From positions 2,852,001 to 2,916,000 of the forward strand of contig NC_061459.1 of NCBI RefSeq assembly GCF_022581195.2: a stretch of 64,000 nt of DNA. The letters are read 5' to 3'. Positions 35,201-47,200 of the stretch are shown in pieces. Position numbers and translations under genes: made by a program. The stretch comes from Helicoverpa zea (taxonomy: Eukaryota > Arthropoda > Insecta > Lepidoptera > Noctuidae). Positions within the stretch are counted from its first letter, which is position 1, and every line of letters begins with the position of its first letter. Below the pieces are notes generated by a model. It did not search any database and was not told the origin of the DNA. It saw nothing but the letters and a program-made list of their open reading frames with translations.

Positions 35201-38200
35201 CATCATCATCAGCCTATCGCAGTCCACTGCTGGACATAGGCCTCTCTAAGTGCACGCCACTGAGATCAAAGCATATAGACATAGATTATAACTGTTTCCT
35301 GTGAAAATTACTTACGCACCATACGTAATAATTTTCCAAATTGGCTGACTAGATCCAGAGATATTCACAACGTCACAAACTTTACTTCTTTTGTTTAGAT
35401 AAATGGTCACATCCACAACACAACCTTGATCAATGAATCTATGCGACTGCTAAGTGCTAATCCTAATTATACTGTCACGTGAAAGAATGCACCTACGGGA
35501 TAAGTAGTATTTTGACTATTCTATATTGCCCACGCAGACGAAGTTGCGGGCAACAGCTAGTTTAAATAATAAAATGTAATTCGACATAATGTCCATTATA
35601 TAAGATGTAAGTAGGTCGTAGCATTATTTCCCATGGTTTCATTATGGACGGCTTTTAGAACGTGTCGTGGCATAACAGTAATTAGTAGTTAAGATGAGGG
35701 CGATATGGTGAAGGATGACGGTGTAATTTACTTGGTGTTTACAAGTGAAGCCTTTAGACCAGATCAGCCGATGTCAATGAAAGGGAGGGTTGGAGACTAA
35801 AGAATGTTGAATACCTATTTTATTCTTAGGATCTCAATTGCGTAGCCAAAAGGCTTGTGTCTGATACTCCGTCTCGCTCCACTCGTTCCATGTTTAAATT
35901 AGTAATTTGAATATGGAATTCGTGTCTAGCAGACCCTTATGGATAAAGCAATTTTTTGAAAGACCTAGTTTTAAGAACCAGTTTATTTATTTATTTATTT
36001 ACATGGGAAACCTACAGCTAAAGAAAATAAACTAAGAACAGTATGGTAAACGGACAGCCAATTACAGGTCTCCACGTATAGATACAGATATATACAAACA
36101 AATCTGTGAACAACACTATATAAGAAGAGTACTGCCAACAAGAAAGGAAATATAATAATAACAAAATCAAAATATTACAGTTTGTATTAATGAAAAAAGT
36201 TAAACTTAGACACTTTCTGGCCGAGGACACGCTTGTCGTAAATGGATCAAAATCATGCTGTTTACATATGTTATTGAAGCTTCTACTTGCACGCACAATA
36301 AATGAATTCTGCCTATAATTCGACGAAGTAAGTGGTACACACAACGGTGGATTAAATCGTTTCAATTTATATCAAACTTAGACAAAGAATAGTGACCAAA
36401 TGAACTTAATCCATAAATAAAAAAGCCAGACATCTAAATCATTAGATGATCTAAATAGTTTTATAATCTATTCTTCTGTCTTGTTTTAAGTTTAATAGAC
36501 AACATAACTTTACTGACCCCTGACTGACTGACCTTTCAGGGTATTTCCTCAAATTTGACCTACTGAGCGATATTTTGAATATATTCATACTTCAGAGAAA
36601 TTATTTTATAAGAACAAAATAAAGACAATTTAATGCAAGGAAGCATTCTCGTGATAAGGTTAACGTGCCAATGAACATGAAAATGTATAAGGACGAACAA
36701 AAATGTAAAGACATCATAGGCCTATGTATATTTTTGGTCTGTAATAAGAAGGCTTCATAAGAGAAAGCATGGAAAAGAATCATCACGTTTGCTGAACAAT
36801 GGATGTGGGTTGTCAATATCAGTCACTTTTTCAATAATATTTTTCTATTGATTCTGACGGCACAGGGCTGCCGTTACTGTCACGCCCAAAATTTTAGAAA
36901 GTGTACCTACTTCGAAAAAGTAAGAACGTGAATCCTACACAAAGGATGATCCATAAGTTTGTAATGCAGCTGCATCACAAAGCGTAACCTCCTTTGTAAT
37001 AAGGTCAGGGAAAGTACAACAATATTTAGGTTGATGACGTCACATGGCATGTATACCCACATCATACGAATCGAAAACATCAGCATAATTTAACACGTAT
37101 CAAAATTGTTGATGTGGACTTACGAATTCCGTTTATTTAAATCACGACGGACTCCAACAACGATGCACTCATTGCTATGCAATTATAGACTTAGATAGCT
37201 TCACTTTAGAGTTGGAAATGTGATGTGGTCTTCTCAATGGGTTACGTGTTTCCCTGGCTAGTTCAAGGGTCATGAGGCACGTTATCCAATGCTTTGGACG
37301 CGTTCAGAGTTTATTATAAAGGATGTCTATTATGTGTACGCGGAAGAATACATAAACACTCTTTATGCACTTGGTTAACCTTCACGTTTTAGGGGCTTGG
37401 TTCTAAACAGCAGCAGACTGATCCATTGGTGGAATTTTGCTGCACGGGTTATAGATTTGGTCATTCATCACCTTGGCTATGTGGCCACTTTCTTGAAGAT
37501 TTTAGTATGGAGTTGACAATTTATGTTTTTTGTAACACTGTAGTACCTTGTTATTAATACATATTTTGGAAATCATATAATGTTATTGAGGGCGTATCTC
37601 TAACATATCCATAATTTATTTATTAGTTTGAAGCAGAAGTTATTGGATGGAAATTAAGATTACGCAAGTATAGTGTAGAAGGCCTTCGGCAAGGTCGTAT
37701 GTTAAAAGATTGCAAGCAGATGTTAAATGCGAGTGCCAGTTGGAGATACGACAATGTGCAATGTCTTTTTTTAAGAAGGTAACATTGTATCCGAGCTCTA
37801 ACTATCGGCTCCTCGTTTAGACTGGAAGCCGAGCCGATATTTGGAATAGATCTAACTTGCTGTACAAATAGTTAATGAGTTATTTGATTACCTATAAAAT
37901 TACATAGATGGGAATGGTACTGTAGGTTAGTTTATTAGTGATTCCGAAACACAATTTTGGCCACCCAACCAGCCAACTTTAGAATCAAAATTTCTCCTTC
38001 ACTTTAAGTTAAATAATATACACTAGATAATATCACTTTTACGGTGATCAAGACTAATATATGCAATGGTCACATTAGCACGCTTCGAGCAGTTAGCTGA
38101 ACGTAATGGCGTATAAGCATTCATAATGACATTTGACACGAACGTGGAAAAGCAGTGCTGTCTCATACTCCTTGGTAGTCTATGCTGTTAGAAAATTAAG

Positions 38201-41200
38201 TGAGAATTAACGTTTTATTGTACAGCTTGTGTATTAAGGAAAAATGGTCCTTGTAGCTACTTGAAAGAGGTTGCTGTTAAAATGATCTGGTACTTGTGGA
38301 AGGGACATTAGGCCATATTATGAGACCAAGAGCTATCTTTTATTACTTCCTACAGCTATTGCCAGTGGTTTGGGGACTTCTTTCCGTACTAGGATAAAAT
38401 GTAGCTTATGTCTGTCACCCAGGGAGCTTCCCGACTGTGAAAGAATTTTTCAAATCGGTTCAGCAGTTTAGGGGCCTAAGGGTACAAACGAAAAAAAAAA
38501 CCTCTTTTATAGTTTAGATAAAATCACGGTAGTAAAACTTTTTCTTATATCAAAATTGAACACGCAGCATACTTACCAAACTTTTTACCAAACGGTCCAC
38601 ACTATTATTCAACAGTAGCATGTGCAATGTGCAAATGTATTTTTCAGAAATATTCTTTGTCCCACATTTAAATCATCTTCCTCTTACGCTTGACATTTTG
38701 CCGTGTATAAAGTTGCATTGGCCAGTCTGACATTATTCAGTGAACATGTAACTACTTTGTAATGTGTTTCCTAAACTTTTATGTAATACAGACATTTGCA
38801 ATATGGATTTTTGAATTAAGAATAATATCACGTTCATTATTTGATGTTTTTTTTTGTTTCTGCATTTAAACCACCTAATATGTCTTAGCAATAGACGGAG
38901 GTTCTAAGCAATAGACGAAACGTTCGATTATTTTTAAATCAGATTATAGCTTCTTGAAGCCAGTAGGTACTTAATATATAGTTTTTATTTCATTTATGTG
39001 ATTTAATGAGCTATGTACGTCAAACATAGATGAATAAGTTTTTTGTCCAAATATTAGGTATGCATCGTTGCCAAATTGAGTTGTAAAAAAAAACACGCTT
39101 TTTATAGAAAACCGAACTAAAAAATAGCAAATAAATTTTAATGAATTTAAATTAAGAAAATAGTGTTCAAAATTTCAATGAATATAAATTAATAATAGTG
39201 TGAATACAAAAAAAATATTTAAAAAAGCGTGGGGTGCTTTTTAAGGTCATATCGAAATGAAAATCACTCTACTCATATCTGTCAATAAAATATTTATAAC
39301 TATTGACACCATGCACCCCACGCTTTTTTAAATATTTTTTTTTGTATTCACACTATTATTAATTTATATTCATTGAAATTTTGAACACTATTTTCTTAAT
39401 TTAAATTCATTAAAATTTATTTGCTATTTTTTAGTTCGGTTTTCTATAAAAAGCGTGTTTTTTAGTTTTTTTAAACTATTATTTATTTTCTACTTTTTAG
39501 TTTGGATTATTTATAATAGCTTTTTAATTTTAAACTATTGCACGACTCGCGATGCGAAGCATCAGAGAGTGCTTTACGATCGAAAACAATTTTTCGCCTT
39601 ATTTTGGCAACTATTTTTAGTATTATAGCCTTGTTAGTTAAAGGAATCAAGATATTTTGCATTTTCTGTTTTTTAGTTTGTTTCTTTTTTTTTTTTAAAG
39701 TAGATTTAGTTTTTTTTTAAACTATTATTTGTTTTGTAGAATTAAAATTCTCTTTAGTATACAAAAATTGGACAATATTAGAGAAAACGGCTAAAGATAA
39801 TTATTGGAAATAAAAATTATATAACAACGAGTCCTGCCTTATCGACTGTTGTTTCCTAGCTAAGCTACTAGGTGATCTGCTGACCTACTAGTACACAAGA
39901 TGGGGTGATGATAAATAAAACCGCCTCTGTGCACTGTTCTAAGCTGGTATATTAAAGTCTTACAAAACAAAACATTTTGTCTTAGAGTATCGCTTGTAAC
40001 GAAACCATAGCGCGCATTTAAACGCGACAACGCCATCTATCGAGCGAGTAGGAAGCATTCAAATGTTAGTCGCAAACATACCGCCCACCAAGGACGTTCC
40101 TTCAGTAACGTCCTTGGTGGGCGAAAATGAACTAAGGATGAACTATACTTAAAAACATTTGAACTACATAATTTGCACTTGTACTGTATACATTAAATTC
40201 GAACAAAATTTACACATTATGACTCATATACAATGAATATATACATAATAAATATAACAATTTGACCTTATACTAACAAAGTTTAAATATGAATAACAAT
40301 ATTATCTTAAAATAATTAACATAGATATGGAAAGACAATTTAACAATATTGTGATTTTGTACATTTGATCTAAAAGTAAAGTAGTAAATATTTGTTGTAT
40401 ACTTACTTGATTTTAAACATATGTAAAGTGTAAATTTCTTCTAAAATAACATGCGTAAAACATAAAACTTATTCAACTACGGGTAAAATACATATTTTGG
40501 ATGTTGGTCTCTTGATGGTTGAAGATTTGGTGCGTAACGTGACGACACGGGTGATATTACCAATAGTTGTCACTATCCATACAAGTGGGAAGTTCTCATC
40601 AATACAAAGAATATAAGTCCAAACGAGGTATTTTACATATTCAGTTGTCGAGTTCCCTCGACTTTCTCTGGTCTCCATCATCAGGTCAGCTCCCAACCTT
40701 CACTGTTGCATAGGTCTTGTCAATACAAATAATTTAAGCCCAAACACGAGGTAGTTTACATATTCAGTTGTCGAGTTCCCTCGACTTTCTCTGGTCTCCA
40801 TCATCAGGTCAGCTCCAAACCTTCACTGTTGCAAAGGTCTTGTCAATACAAATAATTTAAGCCCAAACACGAGGTAGTTTACATATTCAGTTGTCGAGTT
40901 CCCTGGACCCTCTCTGGTCTCCATCATCAGGTTAGCTCCAAATCTTCACAGTTGAATAGTGCTTTTAGGCGTACACCTGAGTGTCAAGTTTTTACCCTAT
41001 GTATGCCTACAACTTTCGAAGGTTGCCCTCGATTTCTCAGGGTTTCCATCATCAGATCCTGACCTGATGACTATGGGACCAACTGGCAGCTATTCCGAGT
41101 CGAACAAAAAAAGAATCACGTAGATCGGTCTATAAACCTCGGAGTAATCGATGTGTATGTGTAACCTCCTCCTTTTTGGGAAGTCGGTTAAAAATGGAAT

Positions 41201-44200
41201 AATTTTATCAAATTAGTGTATTGTCATCGGTCCTCAATAAATCTACAAAGTTTGAACGAAATCTGGCCGTTTAAAGTGGGTCAAAATCGCGCCCAAAGAA
41301 GTCGGTTACAAACCTACAAACATACAAACATACAGGTGAAGCTAATAAAAAGCGTGTAAAATCACTTTAATTCGTTGCTAGTTATTTCAGACGCTCATTA
41401 AAGCTTGCTTATTTCATGTATTTTGCGCACAAAATATTTTTATTAGCGTGTAAAAATAAAATAATTACAATCGCCAAATAGTAGAGATTCTTCGGCCTTA
41501 AGTGAACATTTTTGAAATTAAGTATATTTAACTGACTTCAAAAAAAGGAGTTAAGTATGCATGTTTGCGAGCGATTACCTCACATTTGGATGAAACGATT
41601 TTGATGCGGTTTTCAACATAGTAGTACAGACTTAGGAGAAGGTTTTAGTAATATTATTGAAGTTGGTTTAATTTTTTATTTAATTTGTTGTTGTTAAATA
41701 TTGGATAATTTAAATCATAAGTCTGGCAACCAACCTTATTCTTCAATATCATAACAATACTGGCCTGTTTCATAAATCAGTGCTGGCACGAATACAAGGC
41801 TGTCATATCGATACAAATTGTCGATAAAAAACTCTGGTTGCAGTTTTCCCACGTAAATCAAGTCGGTTAGGCAAATGGCTATTGTCATCGTTGTGTTATA
41901 TAACATGCCAGTTAATTGATACTTACGCTATTAACATTTACGTAAGATGTGTTAGGAAACTTACTCTTATTATATTGCTGCTTGTAACCGCTGTAATAAC
42001 TCTATTTGCCTGGTAGAGTTTTATGGTTCACATAAAGTAAAGATAGTATATGAAAATGGTGAAGAGTACCAATTGTATGTATTAAAGACTATCTAAGTAC
42101 CATTCACAAACAACGGGCGCTATCACTTATTCAAGAAATTATTAGGTTAGATACTTATATAGGACAGTGGGACCCACCAGAACCAAAGCCTGCGGGGGCT
42201 GCGGGATTGTTCAAAAAAGAGACCGCGGCCCTAGTTAGTGGGATTAAGAAACAACATGGTGGGTTTCAGTCAGTAAGAATTGTTTGATGATTTCCCATAA
42301 AAAAGATAAGTAAATAGGTGTATATAGGCAGAAGTCAGTAACTAAAGATTTACAGATTGGTCCTCCTTACATATACTCTCCTTGACGTACCCCTAAACCT
42401 GTATTGTTTTTGTCTATGTTTAACCTTGTAGATTACCGCTTTTTGCAGCACTCAAACAACATTAGCGTTTTTTGACCAATTACTTATTCATGCAAATTAA
42501 GCATTAAAGAAGTGAGTTTCGTGATTAAAGTTAATTGATAGAAAATAACATAGCCAGAGTATGTCCTAAGGCTATGAATACAAAGGGCTTGCGAAAAAAA
42601 ATGTTTATACACGCGAGATAGTATCTTTATATTGTAAGCTTCTTATCTTGCTTATAATTCATATTAATCTGTTTAAAAACATTTGTTCAGTATTTTGTTA
42701 AGCCCTTTGTTTTATGTCTAGATTCTGATCAATTCTGACGAGCATTTGACAAGTTTTAAACATCTATCTATCTATTGTCCTTACTCGTTGCCATTATAAT
42801 CTGACTTTACTGTATTGTTAAGTAACGAGACTTATGGCTGTAAAGCCTCGTTGAAACTCCATACTTATTTACTCCGTAGTTTATGTTGCTTTGATTTTTT
42901 TAACTGATAGGAAAAGTCAATTAAAATGAAATCCACATAAACAAATGACAATCCCACGCTAACCTATATCTCATCTCCTTCCAGAAAGGACACCCATGCG
43001 CCGAAACCCAAGAACTAAGTCCAGGGCGCTGGGGAGGACGCACCATCGCGGAGTGCAAATGTCCCCCGGGCACGGCTCAACTCCCCCATACGAACACTTG
43101 CCACAAGCTGTTCGAGAGGGGGCCTTGCAGAGCGGGGGAGTACTTCGCGCCCGTGGAGGAGTCTTTCAACAAGAGAGGGTAGGTAAGCATCTTGACGGCT
43201 GATTTTGTAAGCTGAAGAGTTGGTTTACTATATTTGTGATGTGCACTAACAATTTGTAGTGTCTGCGGTTTTCATGTCAAGTCTCGTGTGTAGATGATAA
43301 AGCTCATAAATCTGAATAAGGTATCGAAACTTTAAGATATGTATAAAGTGTTATAAAGACACTCAGAGATTAAAAGAAAGATGAAAAAGAGAGATGAAAA
43401 ACAGATGAGAGAGAGAGACTCAGAGATGAAAAAGAAAGATGGTTTTGTTTCATTATTTACTAGAAGAAGTTTTAAAAGTCCCTTTTAAATAGTAACTTCA
43501 TTTTCGTTTTTCAAAAGCACCAGCAAATCATTTGCTAGTTTAGCAAGTTACAAGACTAAAATACCCAGCCTATGCCTTAACTTGTTGCTTAAACCCTTCA
43601 CAAAATTCCCCAACAAGCGAACCTTAAACTATCAAAGTAAAATTTAACTGTTTTGTTTGTGAAAGCCGCAACGGAGCGCAGTTTGTTCTAACAACTTTAA
43701 TGTACCCCAGGTGGCTTGGTTACGGAAGTTAAGGCAATGGTTGCCTCTAGGTTTATGGGTCCACATTTCTATGTAATATATTTATTTACTGACCTGCATT
43801 TTGTAGGGCTATTTTGTTTATTAGATAATAAATTTGCTTTAAAGTTTATACTGGAAGTAAGGTTCATAAATTGTTCTGTAATCACGTAATTGATAGTTTG
43901 TAGTTTAAGTTAAGAAATAAAGTCATTTAAATGAATAAATCGTTACGCATTTATGGCCAGTTATAGTTTATGTTGGGCATAAATGGTAGCGTAACAAATA
44001 GCCCTGTTTATAAGCATAATTTACAGATTGATAGAACATGGCTTTTGATGATTATCTTACGTGTTAAATTTTATTCGTTTTATCTGCGTTTATCGAAAAA
44101 CTATGCACTGTTATTCTTTAAAATTCTATCAACAATGATTTAGGCTAGACAAAACTTAAAGAAGTTGCTGTCTCAATAGGTCTTCGCAAAAGCAAATTAT

Positions 44201-47200
44201 GTACCATTTTCTTTATAGAGGTATAGTCTAATCAAAATAACATAAGGTGTTTTAGGAAAGTATTAGCAAAACTTATTTCTAAGAACACTATGAGCTCACT
44301 ATATTAAATATTCAAGGAGGATTGTGTTCAACATTCCTATTCAAATTAAATGTAATATTCTTAGAATAACTGTTAAGTAGACCATTGCAGCATCTTGCAA
44401 AAATTTAAGCCTAGTGGTGTAAGAACAAGGTTACAACTAATATCGCAACAAAAGTTAGCCTTCAATTTTTATAATGTAATTTATAATAAATGATTGACAG
44501 ATTATCATTATCATAAACATAATTCAAATATTCATAGTTATAATAATATATATAGTAATAGTTATAATATAACATAGTTCAAATTTTTGGAGAAAATTAA
44601 AAATAACTTCTGTCTATTGTCATTTTAACTGTGATGCTAAATTTAAAGGTTTAAGATTCAATGCAGGACATATAAGATTAGACTTCATAGAAATGTGTTT
44701 ACTTGGAAAATATTACGTCAATATCGTAGTCATTCATATTCCTCGGAATGTTCATAACCTGAGGTGAATATTTAATCATATTGATAGCAAAGATTATCCG
44801 GTCGTTATCATACTCATACGCATGATTAACATGCGAATATAATATTCCATCTAATGTGGAGGTGGAATAGATAGATTTAGATGATGCTTTTTGTATGTAG
44901 GGATAAAATTTCGCTTAAACTATTTTGGTTTCCGTAGGTTGGTGGAGCTAACTGCAAGCTCCACGTAGTGAGATATAACGTATCATTAGGCCATCTTTTT
45001 GCAAATACTATCTTCATGACAGCATGCTTAAAAGTAGGTGTTACTCGCTTTGTGTTATTCTTGTTGGTGCTACTTACAGTTTTTAGTCTAATTTTTGTGT
45101 TGTCTTTGTGTCATACCGGCTTGAATAAATATTTGTATTTTCTTTCTTTCACACACGTAGGTACGATAAATTCAAAGAAATTGCACAACATTATGCAGCA
45201 CCTTCAAAAGACTGCTCATCCTAACCAAACATCTATAATTTCTCATCACGATTATTTCTCAACAGTAAAATCCCTTACGACTACTAAGAATACTCCATTA
45301 CTAATTCCAGGGAACGCCAGGGTATGTGCGTGAGACCTCAACAGTGTGCCGATGAGACCTTGATCTACTGGCCTGCTACTGGCAAATGTTATTATAGAAA
45401 CACTCAAGGACCTTGCTATCCTGGGTCCGTGTTGGACGCTGGGGAAGATGGGATCGCTAATTGCACTGTAAGTAAGAAACCTACGTACTTTATTTTGGAA
45501 ACGAATGCAATGGCCGGGGAGATGTCGCAGATCCGATCTTCGATCAAGTGACGTTGTGGGGTGCATGTTGTATAATTCTGATTTAAAGTCATATTTAATA
45601 GCCACGTAACTATTTTGCGGTCCAATTTATACCCAAGTAGACCTTGGTCGTGCCTGTTAATTTACTTTATTCAGTAGAAAATACGAATATATCTTGGATC
45701 AAGTGAGAGTTCTACATTTAAGCTTATAAGTATTTGCTCGCAAAACTACATATTCCAATTTATTATTCTCAAGAAAGCTTACAAAAATACCCTATTTTTT
45801 CCAGTGCGCGATCTCCGGGCCCCACTACTGGGCGGCAGACAGTAGCTGCTACCCGCACTACACTCGGGGCCCCTGCGAGAAGGGCCAGCTGTTCCTGCCG
45901 GGGCCCAAGTGCGGCTGCGAGTCTCATCTGCCGCATTATCATAATGAGACTGGTGCTTGTTATGAGTTAGGTATGTTTGGAGACTTATTTGAGATTTAGT
46001 AGAAGTATTTTATTTTATTGCGATTTGATCACCAAGTACCACCTTGGTGATCAAAATGTTTCTATACTTATTTGAAAATAAGTAATTTTTCAAATGGGAC
46101 ATAATTTTTGTTGGTAATTTATCATAACCCATAGATATTTGATTTGGTAATAAACATTAGATGATCGTGATAGTTTGTAGTAGTTGTTCGTAGTACTACA
46201 TACATTTGGCGATACCTAGACGTTTAGACACATTTGTACATACGGAGACAAAAGATGCCTAGTTCTAGTCTATAGAAAGAAGGCCAAAAATTGAGTAGAG
46301 AGGTTTCAATTACGAAAGTAACTGTTCTTTTCCAACTTTTTTCTTAACTTGTAAGGTTTTAACAAAAATACACACCAAGTACCTAATTGAAACAATTGTA
46401 ACACAAACACTAATGAACAGTATAACAAGGCCGCCTAATTGGGTGTTCACCGATTGACAAATGAGTATAAACTAGTAATTCCTCAAATTGCTACTTTTTA
46501 AACGTAAAACTATATCTTACGGTCCAAATAGCAGTTTGGGCAGCATTTGTACATAAACGTTTACTGGGTGCAATTGCGCAATTAAGAATTGCATTGTTAG
46601 CAAAGAAATTGGAATTGCCTTGAAATCTAGTTAAGCCTATGGTTAGAGACTACTCGTTTTCCCAATTCCGTTTGCATAATACTCTGAACAAATGCTCGAC
46701 TGAGATTTTTACCGCGAGTGTCGATTTGTCTGGAAAATGTGGTGCATATGTAAAACTAAATATCTTCGTTGTGGCAATCGCGGAAATAAGATGAGAAGTA
46801 TAACTAAGAGGTAGCAGCCAGTAATTGAAGTTAATAAATATTCGTGCACTGTGTTGTTATACCTTGAGTATAAATAAATTGGTGTAGCATTAATCATTGT
46901 GTTCAATTATATGTCCACATGCTGAACTTTATTTATTTGTAACTGAGTGTCTTCCCGAACATGATCACAACTTTACTTCTCACCAAATTCTTCCAGACTC
47001 CCTAGGCCCGTGTCCCCGCGGCCATATATTCTCCATAGCGGAGGTGGCGCCGCATGGGTCTCGCGCGGAGTGCCGCTGCAAGTCCTTCCACGCGCGCGCA
47101 CAAGATGGCGCCTGCTATAGACTGTATACGAGAGGACCCTGTGCTCAGGATGAGATGATCGCTAGGGGTGGACGGTGTATTAAGGTAAGCGACCTGGTTA

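Larger units (their letters stand above)
29279..42984 (+). other. 13.7-kb first intron of the DUF4789 gene
   Basis: Non-coding between exons 1 and 2. It carries most of the repeat load of this gene, listed separately. Between about 29300 and 32580 I see nothing but AT-rich sequence. Open frames at 33000-34440 overlap on both strands without motifs. Confidence 0.6.

Noticed and set aside
44968..45333. 121-codon plus-strand open frame with hydrophobic stretches
   Set aside because: It lies in an intron and runs into exon 3 in a different frame. Composition is that of random AT-rich DNA and no motif is present.
45252..45625. 117- and 69-codon minus-strand frames over exon 3
   Set aside because: Shadow of the DUF4789 exon, which has matching phases with its neighbours.
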